Notes under the pieces: model-generated
What the model saw: the letters and a program-made list of their open reading frames with translations, nothing else
What the model was told of the DNA's origin: nothing
Databases searched by the model: none
Position numbers and translations under genes: made by a program
In this document: piece by piece, positions 27,230 through 36,667 of the stretch
Layout: each line of letters starts with the position of its first letter
How positions within the stretch are numbered: the first letter of the stretch is position 1
DNA from: Fulvivirga ulvae
GTDB lineage: Bacteria; Bacteroidota; Bacteroidia; Cytophagales; Cyclobacteriaceae
Assembly: GCF_021389975.1 (NCBI RefSeq)
Contig: NZ_CP089981.1
Span: 3,373,501-3,437,500, forward strand
Direction: 5' to 3'
Length of the DNA: 64,000 bases

Positions 27230-27964
27230 TTAATTCCAGATTTTCCATGACATTTCAGCCTGCAAATGGAGCATTTCAATGCCATTTTTGATCATTGCTC
27301 CATGTTCCTGTCCCATCTTAAGGAAACGGGTGACTTCCGGATTATAAACGAGGTCATAGAGGTAATGATTATTTGAAATCAGAGAATAGTCAAGGTCGGG
27401 AGCGGAGTCAATCTGAGGGAGCATTCCCAAAGGAGTGGTGTTTATAATAAGCCGATGGCTGTTTAGTACTTGAGGGGTTTCTTTTAGAGAAGAGTAGCTA
27501 AGGGTTTGTCTTGTTGCTTTACGTGATACTACCTGATAAGGAATAGCCAGGTCTTTTAAAGCTGCAATTACCGCCTTTGAAGCCCCTCCTGTGCCGAGTA
27601 CCAGTGCATGAAGCTTTGACGCTCCAACCCAGTTAACAAGTGACTCTTTAAAGCCGAAGTAATCGGAGTTAAACCCTATTAATTTACCATCTCTGACTTT
27701 AATGACATTGACAGCCCCTATTTCACGGGCTTTTTCATGAACTTCATCAAGCATGGGTATGACTACTTCTTTATAAGGAATAGTAACATTTAGCCCTACA
27801 ATGTCGGCTTTACTGTGTACCAGTTTACTAAGCTCAGCGATGGAGTCTAGTTCAAAAAGCTCATATTTACAGGTATGGAGACCTTCATTCTCAAATTTTT
27901 CAGTAAAGTATTTTTTTGAGAATGAGTGAGATAGTTTCTTGCCGATTAAGCCATACAAACTCAT
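27230..27964 (-). CDS. aroE: Shikimate dehydrogenase
   Basis: A 244-aa NADP enzyme reducing 3-dehydroshikimate to shikimate. The shikimate-binding start is GLIGKKLSHSFSKKYF, the catalytic Lys is in LNVTIPYKEVVIP, the paired Asp/Asn are in IGFNSDYFGF, and the cofactor loop is VLGTGGASKAVIAAL. NTTPLGMLP and NGIEMLHLQAEMSW are also characteristic. It is shorter than the usual 270 aa but complete. It is the last gene of the operon that begins with the TPR gene at 31093, with a 1-nt gap to the DUF368 gene. Confidence 0.95.
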   Translation of the reverse strand: MSLYGLIGKKLSHSFSKKYFTEKFENEGLHTCKYELFELDSIAELSKLVHSKADIVGLNVTIPYKEVVIPMLDEVHEKAREIGAVNVIKVRDGKLIGFNSDYFGFKESLVNWVGASKLHALVLGTGGASKAVIAALKDLAIPYQVVSRKATRQTLSYSSLKETPQVLNSHRLIINTTPLGMLPQIDSAPDLDYSLISNNHYLYDLVYNPEVTRFLKMGQEHGAMIKNGIEMLHLQAEMSWKIWN

Positions 27965-27965
27965 T

Positions 27966-28907
27966 TTATAGCGGTGTTTTAGTCTTGTAGTTAGCTATTT
28001 TCTCGATGGCAACAACAATAAAAACCCCCAGAGCCATAAATAAAATGGCAACTAATACCTGGGGATATTCTCCCAGTTCCTTATAGTATTCTCCCGGAAA
28101 TACATTTCTTGTAATATAGGCGACCTGCTCTCCATGGCTGTTAACTCTGAATTTAACCGGTATTTTCCACGGCCAAACCTTGTTCAGGCTCCCGATCATG
28201 AAACCTGAAAGAAGCCCGATAGCCAGATTATGATAGTTTTTTAACAACCATGAGATGGCTCTTACAAATGATAGAAGACCTACTACGCAGCCAAGGGCAA
28301 AAATTACCACAGTGAAAATATCGAGAGTGCTCAGCGCCGTCATCATATACTCATACTTGCCCAGTATAAGCAGAATAAACGATCCTGAAATGCCCGGTAG
28401 TATCATTGCACAAATGGCTATTGCACCGGAAATGAAGATGAACCAAGGTTCGTCAGGTGTTTCGGCAGGTGTAGCCTCTGTAATGAAATACGCAATGGCC
28501 ACGCCAGCGATTATGGCTACAATAACCCCGACCGTCCACCGGTTGATCGCCCTTAGTACCAGTATAGCGGAGATGATAATAAGTCCAAAGAAAAAGGACC
28601 ACAGAGGGATAGGGTGGTTTGCCAGAAGGTAAATGATGAGCTTGGCAAGTGTAAGAAAGCTGGTGATGATCCCAAGAAATAGGGGCAACAGGAATTTTCC
28701 ATTGATCTTTTTCCAAAATGGAATGATCTGAAGGGTAAATAACAGCCTGAAAGCTTCGAGATCAAATGCCTTTATTGAGTCGAGTAGCCTTTCGTATATG
28801 CCGGTAATAAAGGCAATGGTCCCTCCGGATACACCTGGCACCACATCGGCGCCACCCATGCCCACACCTTTGAGGTAAATGAGCAGGGTTTCCTTCAATT
28901 TATTCAT
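27966..28907 (-). CDS. DUF368 polytopic membrane protein
   Basis: A 313-aa membrane protein with about eight hydrophobic segments. The signature MGGADVVPGVSGGTIAFITG is at residues 17-36 and a second related motif ILPGISGSFILLILGKYEY is central, which suggests an internal duplication. DUF368 proteins are thought to handle lipid-linked or polyprenyl substrates in the bacterial envelope, and some are linked to undecaprenyl phosphate translocation. That role is inferred here. It lies 9 nt downstream of comA and 1 nt upstream of aroE. Confidence 0.9.
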   Translation of the reverse strand: MNKLKETLLIYLKGVGMGGADVVPGVSGGTIAFITGIYERLLDSIKAFDLEAFRLLFTLQIIPFWKKINGKFLLPLFLGIITSFLTLAKLIIYLLANHPIPLWSFFFGLIIISAILVLRAINRWTVGVIVAIIAGVAIAYFITEATPAETPDEPWFIFISGAIAICAMILPGISGSFILLILGKYEYMMTALSTLDIFTVVIFALGCVVGLLSFVRAISWLLKNYHNLAIGLLSGFMIGSLNKVWPWKIPVKFRVNSHGEQVAYITRNVFPGEYYKELGEYPQVLVAILFMALGVFIVVAIEKIANYKTKTPL

Positions 28908-28916
28908 TTAGTACGC

Positions 28917-29690
28917 TCAGCTTTTTTCGTTTAACGAAAGAAAATGGTTAAAAGTATCGCCTCTTAATCCCAAGCGTATTGTTTCCAATGGAATAACTTC
29001 ATTGGGAGCTATATTTCCGAGGTTAACATTTGCACCAAGGAGTTTTATAAACCAGACTTGCTGTGCTTTTTGGGGAGCTTCCCAAATAATTTTTTCGAAT
29101 GGAATCTTTGTTAAGATTTCCTGTACAAGTCCTGATCGGACTTCTCCGGTAGAGCGGAATAGCCCTACATTACCACCTTCACGTGCCTCCCCGATTACTT
29201 TCCATGCCCCGGCATCAAGCTCGGCCTGCATCAACTTTATCCATTGATAAGGAGGAATGATCTTTTCTTCGTCTTTCGAGCCTACCTCGGATAAAACGGT
29301 TACTTGTTCAGACAATTTGTTAATCAGGTCACACTTTTTATCATGGTCCAGTTCAATTGATCCGTCAGAAACCTCAGCGTACTGTAAATTATACTTGTCT
29401 AAAACTTTTCTGTAGTCGTCAAACTGATCCCTCACTATGAAAGATTCGAATAATGTACCTCCGAAATAGACCGGAATACCGGCATCATGATATACTTTTA
29501 TTTTTTCTTTTAGGTTGGGAGTGACATAAGAAGTTGCCCAACCCAGCTTAACAATGTCTACATAACCTTCGCATATGCTTAAAAAATCTTCAACTTCACG
29601 TATGCTAAGGCCTTTATCCATAGCCATAGTAAAACCATATTGCCTGGGCTTTGTAGTTCGCTCAGGAATGTTGTTTAAAGTATAATTCAT
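28917..29690 (-). CDS. comA: Phosphosulfolactate synthase (ComA-like)
   Basis: A 257-aa TIM-barrel enzyme that adds sulfite to phosphoenolpyruvate to make (R)-phosphosulfolactate in coenzyme M synthesis of methanogens. Family patterns are GFTMAMDKGLSIREVEDFL, VDIVKLGWATSYVTPNLKEK, GIPVYFGGTLFE, EVSDGSIELDHDKK, and GEAREGGNVGLF. In Bacteroidota the product may feed cysteate or sulfonolipid (capnine) synthesis rather than coenzyme M; this is inference. It overlaps the TPR gene by 1 nt and is 9 nt from DUF368, so it is translated from the same transcript. Confidence 0.9.
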   Translation of the reverse strand: MNYTLNNIPERTTKPRQYGFTMAMDKGLSIREVEDFLSICEGYVDIVKLGWATSYVTPNLKEKIKVYHDAGIPVYFGGTLFESFIVRDQFDDYRKVLDKYNLQYAEVSDGSIELDHDKKCDLINKLSEQVTVLSEVGSKDEEKIIPPYQWIKLMQAELDAGAWKVIGEAREGGNVGLFRSTGEVRSGLVQEILTKIPFEKIIWEAPQKAQQVWFIKLLGANVNLGNIAPNEVIPLETIRLGLRGDTFNHFLSLNEKS

Positions 29691-31093
29691 TAGGAATTCT
29701 CTTTTCTAAATTGATCAATGATTTTGTATAGAGCCTTCTGAGTTTCAAGTTGTGGGAAAAACTCAAAGAGGACTTCATGTTTATCAAAGTCCAAAATTAA
29801 CGCATTTTCCAAATAATTAAAGGCTTCTTTGTATTTGCCTGCAGTTATGAGGTAGGCAGTAAGCCTGTAGAAAAAATCTGCGTCATCGGGATTATCTGCT
29901 AATCCACTGATAATCAAGTCTATAGCTTTTTCGTATTCTCCCTGTTCATAATAAATGTATGACCAGTCAAGCCAAATTTCCTTATCCTCAGGAGTTAACA
30001 TGCTGGCTTCTTCATAGGCATCTATACTGGAAACGATGTTTCCGATTTTATATTCGGTCTCAGCTACAGCTTTCCAGTAATCCGGGTTTTCATGGTCCAG
30101 CTTAAGTGCTTTGTTGTAGAAATGGAGGGACTGATACCATTTTTGCTGCATGTTAAGACATTTGCCGGCACCAAACCAGGCTTCGTCATACAGGCTGTCC
30201 AGTTTGGTTGCTTTCTGGAAATACTTGAGACCCAGATCGTATTGCTGCATTTTCTCATAAACCGTAGCTATCTGACAATAGACTTCCGGGCTGGGACCTT
30301 CAATATCTATGGTTTTTTTGTATGCATCCAGTGCCTCGGGATATCGTTCCATTTGGGCATAGGTGTTGCCCATGTTAAAGTAGGCGGAGGAGAAATTATC
30401 TTCTATTACTATGGCATAGTCATAGGCTTTGATCGCTTCTTCATAGCGGCCAAGTTTGTTATAGACTATACCTAGGTTATACCAGGCAGCCTGAGAGTAA
30501 GGGTCTGCATCTATAAATTGGTTGTAATAGGAGATGCTGCTCTCGAGTTCGCCCGTAATATCCAGGCAGTAAGCCAGCTCGTACAGTGCACCATCGTGAA
30601 AAATGTTTTCGGCAATGGCGCTTTTGTAGGCATCAATGGCTTTCTCATAGTCTTCCATGCTTTGGTACGCCAGGCCTATGCTATAATATACTTCGTCTTT
30701 TTCTTCTGCAAAAGGAAGGGATTCCACGTAGGTATCAATAGCTGAAACATAGTTGCCCTGGAGAGAAAAAATGGAACCCTTGAGCAGGTGTATCTCCGAG
30801 TCATTAGGCTGGAAAGATTCTGCCTTTTGAAGTAGCTCCAAAGCCTCTTCATATTCTTCAAGGTTACTAAGTACCTGTGCTTTGGTTACAAGTAGTTCTA
30901 TAGAGAAGGGGTACTGCTCTGCGGCCAGATTAGCTGCGTTGAGTGCTTTTTTATACTGCCCCCGCTCAATGTAGAAGCCAATGATCTGCTCAAAACTATC
31001 AAGTTCAAAAAAGTAACTTGCCTTATTCTTAATGTGATCTTCGAACCTTTTGATCAGTTCGTTTTCTTCTTTTCTCTTAAAATTCTCAGCCAT
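29690..31093 (-). CDS. TPR repeat protein
   Basis: A 467-aa soluble protein made almost entirely of about twelve tetratricopeptide repeats. Examples are YYSIGLAYQSMEDYEKAIDA, WYNLGIVYNKLGRYEEAIKA and YFNMGNTYAQMERYPEALDA. There is no signal peptide, so it is probably a cytoplasmic scaffold. The stop overlaps the comA start by 1 nt (TAATG-type coupling). It is the first gene of the TPR-comA-DUF368-aroE operon. The partner is unknown. Confidence 0.9.
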   Translation of the reverse strand: MAENFKRKEENELIKRFEDHIKNKASYFFELDSFEQIIGFYIERGQYKKALNAANLAAEQYPFSIELLVTKAQVLSNLEEYEEALELLQKAESFQPNDSEIHLLKGSIFSLQGNYVSAIDTYVESLPFAEEKDEVYYSIGLAYQSMEDYEKAIDAYKSAIAENIFHDGALYELAYCLDITGELESSISYYNQFIDADPYSQAAWYNLGIVYNKLGRYEEAIKAYDYAIVIEDNFSSAYFNMGNTYAQMERYPEALDAYKKTIDIEGPSPEVYCQIATVYEKMQQYDLGLKYFQKATKLDSLYDEAWFGAGKCLNMQQKWYQSLHFYNKALKLDHENPDYWKAVAETEYKIGNIVSSIDAYEEASMLTPEDKEIWLDWSYIYYEQGEYEKAIDLIISGLADNPDDADFFYRLTAYLITAGKYKEAFNYLENALILDFDKHEVLFEFFPQLETQKALYKIIDQFRKENS

Positions 31094-31157
31094 TCAATCA
31101 CCTCAACAGTTTAAACAATTTAGTTAATTTAACCCTAAAGTTAAATAAGAAAGTTAC

Positions 31158-32144
31158 TTAATTTTCAGTAAGGTTTTCTTTTAAGTAGAACTCGCAAGTC
31201 CAGTTAATAGTATTCGAAAGTGGCACAAAGTTATGATTTAGTTCGCTCTTGATCTTACTATTGTCGAAGTATATTTTGCTATTGCCTATTCGGGCCGTTT
31301 CCCGGGTTATTACAGGAGCTGAATCAGTGAATAACGATTTGATACCCTGTAAAATACGAGCCAATTTCAATAGAAACGTATTGGCCTTTATCCGGGGTGC
31401 TTTTTTATTAAATACTTTAGCGATTTTCTCAAAGAAATCCTTGATAGGGATATTATCAGCATTAACAATGTAGCGCTCGCCCGAAACTCTTTTGTTCAAT
31501 AATTTAAACACAATATCAGCAACATCACGAACATCTACATAGTTCAAAACACCACTTGTATAGAATGGCTTTTCATTCCAGACATATTTGAAAAGCTTTG
31601 CGCTGCTCTTATTCCAGTCACCCGGACCTAGGATCACTGATGGGTTTATAATTACAGCACTAAGACCCTCCATAATAGCTCGCCAAACCTCAAGCTCGGC
31701 CTGGTATTTTGATTCTCCGTAATTAGTATTCCATTTAGAGTTCTCCCACTTGTTGGTTTCATCTACCTGGCCGGCATGCGTATTTCTGCCCAGTGCGGCC
31801 ACGGAGCTTACATGAATAAAGTACTTGTCAGAAGATGCCAGTGTCAGATTAACGAGGTTACGGGTGCCCAGTATATTTACCTCATTCATTTTCTGGCGGT
31901 CTTTTTGGTTGTATGATACGATTGCCGCACAATGGATAATGATATCTGACTCATCCAGCACGCCGGAAAAACTCTCAGTATCAAGTATATCGCCTTTGTG
32001 CAGTGTTATTTTACCAAGTATATCCTCTAACAGGCTGAGGTCACTGGATGGGCGTACCATAGCAATAAAAGGTAACTGCTCTTTTAGCAACTTCCTGCAG
32101 ATGTAACTACCCAGAAATCCATTAGCTCCGGTAACCAGGATCAT
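31158..32144 (-). CDS. NAD(P)-dependent sugar epimerase/dehydratase (extended SDR)
   Basis: A 328-aa extended short-chain dehydrogenase. The cofactor motif is VTGANGFLGSYICRKL, Asp lies in KGDILDTESF, and the catalytic Tyr-x3-Lys is in NYGESKYQAELEVW. The later NPSVILGPGDWNKSS is typical of the family. In the exopolysaccharide context, a nucleotide-sugar or dihydroflavonol-reductase-like role is plausible; the substrate is unknown. It lies 3 nt downstream of the PHP phosphatase, at the 3' end of the exopolysaccharide gene run. Confidence 0.8.
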   Translation of the reverse strand: MILVTGANGFLGSYICRKLLKEQLPFIAMVRPSSDLSLLEDILGKITLHKGDILDTESFSGVLDESDIIIHCAAIVSYNQKDRQKMNEVNILGTRNLVNLTLASSDKYFIHVSSVAALGRNTHAGQVDETNKWENSKWNTNYGESKYQAELEVWRAIMEGLSAVIINPSVILGPGDWNKSSAKLFKYVWNEKPFYTSGVLNYVDVRDVADIVFKLLNKRVSGERYIVNADNIPIKDFFEKIAKVFNKKAPRIKANTFLLKLARILQGIKSLFTDSAPVITRETARIGNSKIYFDNSKIKSELNHNFVPLSNTINWTCEFYLKENLTEN

Positions 32145-32147
32145 ATC

Positions 32148-32879
32148 TTAGAGTGTATAATTGATTAAAGGTAACAGTAAGGCTTTATAATAATACTTTT
32201 CGGTTCTTGATTTCTGCAAAACATCGAAATGCTTCTGGTTGTGACAGTCACTACCCAGCAGGTGAACATAGCCTGCATCCACCAGTTTTTCCGCGGTTTT
32301 CTTAACTTCTTTTGAGTAGTACCCAATGAAGGAGTTAATATTAACCTGAAACAATACGCCTCGGTCAATGAGGTCGGTCGCAACGTCAAAATTACCGTGA
32401 ATATAAGTATATCTTTCAGGATGTGCCATTATCGGGTTAATCCCCCTTGATTTAGCTTCAAAAATGAACTCTTTAAGATAAAATGGTTCATTCATAAATG
32501 AAGTCTCAAAAAGCATGTAATTGTCGCCAAAAGTGAGAAATTCCTTGTTGCTGTTTTTTATGTTTTCCAGCAGTGTTTCGTCCAGGTAATATTCGGCTCC
32601 CGGCACCACTTCTATACTTAGTCCTTTTTGGTTAATGAGTGAATTGAGTTCAATGATTTTAAGCCTGATGTCGTCTTCACTATTGTTGTAAAAATCACGC
32701 ATAATATGCGGTGTAGTGATAAGTTTCTGATAACCTAAGTCACTGAAGCCCTTCACTATCTTTAGTGCTTCTTCGTAGGTTTCTACACCATCGTCCAGGT
32801 CGGGCAGCAGGTGGGAGTGAACATCAGTGCGTAAGCGGTCAACCGGTTTTGCCGATTTTTTTTTGAAAAAATTAAACAC
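32148..32879 (-). CDS. PHP-type tyrosine-protein phosphatase (CpsB/YwqE-like)
   Basis: A 243-aa metal-dependent phosphatase. The PHP motifs are DVHSHLLPDLDDG (residues about 19-31), TTPHIMRDF, VVPGAEYYL, PIMAHPERYTY and LLGSDCHNQ. In polysaccharide clusters these enzymes dephosphorylate the tyrosine cluster of the Wzc/CpsD kinase and so set chain length and export. Its start overlaps the end of the wzc-like gene by 8 nt, which fits stoichiometric co-expression with its substrate. Confidence 0.93.
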   Translation of the reverse strand: MFNFFKKKSAKPVDRLRTDVHSHLLPDLDDGVETYEEALKIVKGFSDLGYQKLITTPHIMRDFYNNSEDDIRLKIIELNSLINQKGLSIEVVPGAEYYLDETLLENIKNSNKEFLTFGDNYMLFETSFMNEPFYLKEFIFEAKSRGINPIMAHPERYTYIHGNFDVATDLIDRGVLFQVNINSFIGYYSKEVKKTAEKLVDAGYVHLLGSDCHNQKHFDVLQKSRTEKYYYKALLLPLINYTL

Positions 32880-35223
32880 GTTTGCCTAACAGTCTTTTTA
32901 TAAAATTATTATCTGATTCAGATTTTTCTTCATAATAACCATAGCCGTAGCCATTTGCCCCAATATTAGACGTAGCATTTAAAACAACAGCAATATTTTT
33001 AAATTGATTTACACTGGTGAGCCTGTTTAGGGTGTTTAAGAATATTTTTCTTGAATAATGTGCCCTTACAATGTAGATGGCCAGATCAGCCTTTTTCATG
33101 GCCAAAATACCATCCGTAACCAATCCAACGGGAGGTGTGTCCAGTATGATGATGTCGTAATCATATTTCAGCTTATTGATAAGGCTGTCATACTCCCCGT
33201 TCAGCAACAATTCTGAAGGGTTGGGAGGTGTAGGTCCTGCCGGAATATAATCGAGGTTTTCTACTGTGGTTTTCTGGATACACTCTTCTATGGAGTGTTT
33301 GTTGATCAATATAGTGCTCACCCCTTTACCCGTGTATTTATCCTGAAAAGCCAGATGGACTCTTGGCTTTCTCATGTCCAGGTCAAGCAGAAGTACTTTC
33401 TTTTTAGAAAGTGCTATAATAGCTCCGAGGTTTACCGCAACGAAAGTTTTCCCTTCTCCTCCTATAGTAGAGGTAACAGATATCACACGGTCTTTCCCAC
33501 CCGAAACCATAAATTCAATGTTGGTGCGTATGGATCGCAGGGCCTCACTTACCGCAGACTTTGGTTTTTTATCAATGACCAGCTGGGTCATTCCAATTTT
33601 TTCGGAAGTATTAGGAATAGAGCCCAAAATAGGAGCGCCACATAGCCTTTCTATCTCATGCACGGTGCTTATTTTGTTATGAAGAAGGTAGCGTATGCTC
33701 ACAAAAACGAAACTCAGAAAAAAGCCGGCGACCAATCCTATACCATAAATTATCAATGCATTAGGGGAAATAGGCTCCTGGGGCAGAGTAGCAGATGAAA
33801 GTATTTTAAAATCAGTAGTAGTTCCGGCTTCTGCAATCTGAAACTGCGCCTTACTCTGCATCAGTGATAAGTAGAACTCTTCGTAGAGATTAAAAAACCT
33901 CTGGTTTTTATTGAATTCTGTGCTTTTTCCCGGCAGTTCCACAAAGCTGTCTTCCAGTTTCCTTTTCCTGATCATCAGGTCCTGGATTTCAGAGGTATAC
34001 CTGTCAGTCAATGTTTTGAGCTGTATCTGAAGGTTATCGGTGAGGTTACCAATCTCCTGATCTTTCTTTTTAAAGGCGTAGGTAGATTCATTGTATGACA
34101 GTCTTAACCGTTCCCTTTCGCTAAGAAGGTCTGTCAGCTCGGTAAGCATATCTGAAATATATTTGGGATATACACCAAGGGAATAGTTTAAGGAGTTGAG
34201 TTCACCCTTTTTTAATTCGTTTTGTATCTGTTCTGTAGCCTCAACCTTTTTAGTGAGTTCATACCGCTGAGAGTCAAGCGCATTAATGGCAATGATGGTT
34301 TTGCGCAGGTCTTCATCCAGATCGTTGGTCCGGTTTTTTATGGTGAAATTTTCGAAATAATCTTCATAGCCTTCAAGCTGCTTCTCGATTTGTTTTAGTT
34401 CACTGTTGAGCCACTCAATTTTTTGTTTGTTCTCCTGGTTTTTTTCTTCTTCGGTGTAGTTCAGGTAGAGTGTGTCAATGGCATTTACAAGGTCTCTCGC
34501 TTTTAGCGGATTATGGTCTTTAAATGCAATACGTATCGTGTTGGCGTTCAGATTGAGGGGTTCAACCGTTAAATTCCTGCTCAGATAATTGATCTGTGCT
34601 CTTTCACTGTTTATGATAAAAAAGAAGTTGCGATCTCCCTGAGGTGCAAAAAATTCTGTGAGGTAGATGATGAATTCGATGTCAGGTGTATTGACAGGCT
34701 CACCGAATTTGTAAGTCCTGGTGTTGGAATTGGCATCATCAAAAAAGCTTATGGAGTACCTGGTATTGTCCAGTATCGTCACATAGATCTGGCGGTCAAG
34801 CAGAGAATGGTTTTTTAAGGTGTAGTCAACAATAAAGGGTGACGCTTCGAATTTTTCGTCATTTAAAACCTTGCCAGCTGTGTAATAGCTGATACTTAAG
34901 TCTACTGTTTCAATTACTTTATTGAAGAAAAGCTTCGATTTGAGAAGCTCTATTTCACCTGAAATAATATTAAGGTTTTTGTTTTCAGTGAGGCCGGTAA
35001 GCCCCAGTTCCGTAGCATCGGACTTAACATCCAGTTTTAGTTCTGACTCCGATTCATAAAGAGGTTTGGTCCATCTTATGTAAAGATAGGCACCGAGGTT
35101 GGTTACTATAAAAATAATCAGCACCCAGAGTATACTTTTTCTAAGCACGGTAAGTGCTTTTTCAAAGTCTATACCTTCTGTAGGTTTATTTATTTCAGAG
35201 TGGTTTAAAGTCTTATTTTCCAA
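32872..35223 (-). CDS. Wzc-like exopolysaccharide tyrosine autokinase / chain-length regulator
   Basis: A 783-aa inner-membrane protein. A Wzz-type N-terminal region with a first transmembrane helix (about 32-50) leads into a periplasmic coiled-coil region (about 240-450). A second transmembrane helix follows (about 500-525). The cytoplasmic BY-kinase domain (about 560-760) has Walker A GGEGKTFVAVNLG, Walker A' VLLLDLDMRKP and Walker B DIIILDTPPVG. The C-terminus ends in a tyrosine cluster (GYGYGYYEEK) that is the autophosphorylation site. It works with the adjacent PHP phosphatase and Wza-like protein. Confidence 0.95.
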   Translation of the reverse strand: MENKTLNHSEINKPTEGIDFEKALTVLRKSILWVLIIFIVTNLGAYLYIRWTKPLYESESELKLDVKSDATELGLTGLTENKNLNIISGEIELLKSKLFFNKVIETVDLSISYYTAGKVLNDEKFEASPFIVDYTLKNHSLLDRQIYVTILDNTRYSISFFDDANSNTRTYKFGEPVNTPDIEFIIYLTEFFAPQGDRNFFFIINSERAQINYLSRNLTVEPLNLNANTIRIAFKDHNPLKARDLVNAIDTLYLNYTEEEKNQENKQKIEWLNSELKQIEKQLEGYEDYFENFTIKNRTNDLDEDLRKTIIAINALDSQRYELTKKVEATEQIQNELKKGELNSLNYSLGVYPKYISDMLTELTDLLSERERLRLSYNESTYAFKKKDQEIGNLTDNLQIQLKTLTDRYTSEIQDLMIRKRKLEDSFVELPGKSTEFNKNQRFFNLYEEFYLSLMQSKAQFQIAEAGTTTDFKILSSATLPQEPISPNALIIYGIGLVAGFFLSFVFVSIRYLLHNKISTVHEIERLCGAPILGSIPNTSEKIGMTQLVIDKKPKSAVSEALRSIRTNIEFMVSGGKDRVISVTSTIGGEGKTFVAVNLGAIIALSKKKVLLLDLDMRKPRVHLAFQDKYTGKGVSTILINKHSIEECIQKTTVENLDYIPAGPTPPNPSELLLNGEYDSLINKLKYDYDIIILDTPPVGLVTDGILAMKKADLAIYIVRAHYSRKIFLNTLNRLTSVNQFKNIAVVLNATSNIGANGYGYGYYEEKSESDNNFIKRLLGKRV

Positions 35224-35224
35224 A

Positions 35225-35998
35225 CTAGTTAATGCTTATTAAAACAGCAATTAGCGATACAACGCTGCTCAAAGCTGATACTACAGGTCCATTTTCTCTC
35301 ATAAATTCAGTAAATGGCCTTCTTATCGGCTCTACGTAAATAATATCTCCTGACCTTACTATCATATTAGACTGCCTGTAGCCTTCTATGGTACTCAGAT
35401 CGATGAAGTAAGCTTCGTCATCTCTGAGCAGCCTGATATTCTGAACTTTGGCATTATTGTCTATTCCTTCGGAAAGGGCCAACACTTCGGTTATCCTTAT
35501 GTTTTCGCTTTCCAGGGGAATTACATGGCCGCCAATTGCTCCCAGTACTATTACGCGTTTGTTGAGGTACCTGAGATTAACAAACGGATCCTTATAAAAA
35601 GTTGCATATTTTTCCTGTAATACCTCCTCAGCCTCTTTGATCGTCATTCCCATCAGCTTTACTTCGCCCACCATGGGTAACTTTACAAAACCATCCTGCT
35701 TTACAAGGTATTGAAGCCTGGGTCTGGCATTTTGTTCATTGAGTCGGGTTTCTCCTGCTGAAAGTGCAAAATCAGGATCAATGAGTTTTTCCCCGCTTTT
35801 GGTGAACACCTGTATATCCAGATAGTCGTTGGTATTGATAATATAATTGCTCTCTGCCTGCTGTTTTGCCTCTTCTATTTTTGATATATCCGGATTATCA
35901 CCTTTTTTAAACATTATATTTTGCTTGTAGGAGCCACAGGCTGAAAAAAGCAGACATATACTTACGAGGTAGAGATAGTTATTTTTCAAAGTTTGCAA
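35225..35998 (-). CDS. Wza-like polysaccharide export outer-membrane lipoprotein
   Basis: A 257-aa protein with a lipoprotein signal (LLFSAC, Cys21). A polysaccharide export domain starts at about residue 50 (NYIINTNDYLDIQVFTKSGE), and an SLBB-like domain follows (VIVLGAIGGHVIPLE). The C-terminal hydrophobic segment (VVSALSSVVSLIAVLISIN) may insert in the membrane. It is a translocon subunit paired with the Wzc-like kinase, from which it is separated by 1 nt. Confidence 0.92.
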   Translation of the reverse strand: MQTLKNNYLYLVSICLLFSACGSYKQNIMFKKGDNPDISKIEEAKQQAESNYIINTNDYLDIQVFTKSGEKLIDPDFALSAGETRLNEQNARPRLQYLVKQDGFVKLPMVGEVKLMGMTIKEAEEVLQEKYATFYKDPFVNLRYLNKRVIVLGAIGGHVIPLESENIRITEVLALSEGIDNNAKVQNIRLLRDDEAYFIDLSTIEGYRQSNMIVRSGDIIYVEPIRRPFTEFMRENGPVVSALSSVVSLIAVLISIN

Positions 35999-36022
35999 GT
36001 TAATGAACAGTTTTTATAAGGA

Positions 36023-36050
36023 GCTTGAGCCATTAAAATAAGCCTCAAGC
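36023..36050. terminator. Small hairpin between rfbC and wza-like genes
   Basis: GCTTGAG (36023-36029) pairs with CTCAAGC (36044-36050), with a 14-nt loop. It lies in the 63-nt gap after rfbC and could attenuate transcription into the wza-like gene. No strong T-run on the minus strand. Confidence 0.3.
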
Positions 36051-36061
36051 AGCTTTTGTCC

Positions 36062-36613
36062 TTAATGGACAGCTTCATTTCTGGCTACAAATTCTGCGTA
36101 TGTAGGTAGCTGAAGATCCTTTTCTGAAACTATAGGATTTTCAATGCCCCAATTGATATTTAAAGTTTCATCATTATACAATATACCTGTTTCCGAAGCT
36201 TTATTGTATATATTACTACATTTATAGTTGAATACCGAATCTTCCAGCGCGGCAAAACCATGGGCAAACCCCTCAGGTATCATTAAGCTATTATTGAGCC
36301 GGCTGTCCAGTGTACAGTAGTAAACCTTGCCGTGTGTTTCTGATCCCGGTCTCATATCCACCACTACATCCAAAACCTTTCCTGTTATGACCTTCACAAA
36401 CTTGGCCTGGGCAAATGGGGCGAGTTGCATATGCAGCCCTCTGATGACACCTTTTTTTGAAAAGGATTGATTATCCTGAACAAAATCATAGTTGATGCCG
36501 TGCTCTTTAAAAACCTGTTTGCTGTAAGCTTCGAAAAAGAATCCTCGATCGTCTTCAAATATCCTGGGAAAAATTTCAACCAGTCCTTGAAAACCAGTCT
36601 CTTTAATAGTCAT
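36062..36613 (-). CDS. rfbC: dTDP-4-dehydrorhamnose 3,5-epimerase
   Basis: A 183-aa cupin epimerase of dTDP-L-rhamnose synthesis. The sequence FPRIFEDDRGFFFEAYSK, then VQDNQSFSKKGVIRGLHMQ with the catalytic His61, and VLDVVVDMRPGSETHGK are diagnostic. MIPEGFAHGFAALED completes the fold. The other three dTDP-rhamnose genes (rmlA, rmlB, rmlD) are not in the window. It lies between the glycosyltransferase and the wza-like gene, consistent with a rhamnose-containing exopolysaccharide. Confidence 0.93.
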   Translation of the reverse strand: MTIKETGFQGLVEIFPRIFEDDRGFFFEAYSKQVFKEHGINYDFVQDNQSFSKKGVIRGLHMQLAPFAQAKFVKVITGKVLDVVVDMRPGSETHGKVYYCTLDSRLNNSLMIPEGFAHGFAALEDSVFNYKCSNIYNKASETGILYNDETLNINWGIENPIVSEKDLQLPTYAEFVARNEAVH

Positions 36614-36667
36614 ATGGAAAATTTTTTTAGCGCTAAAGTAAGACTCTCTGCTAACGAAGTAAAGTTT

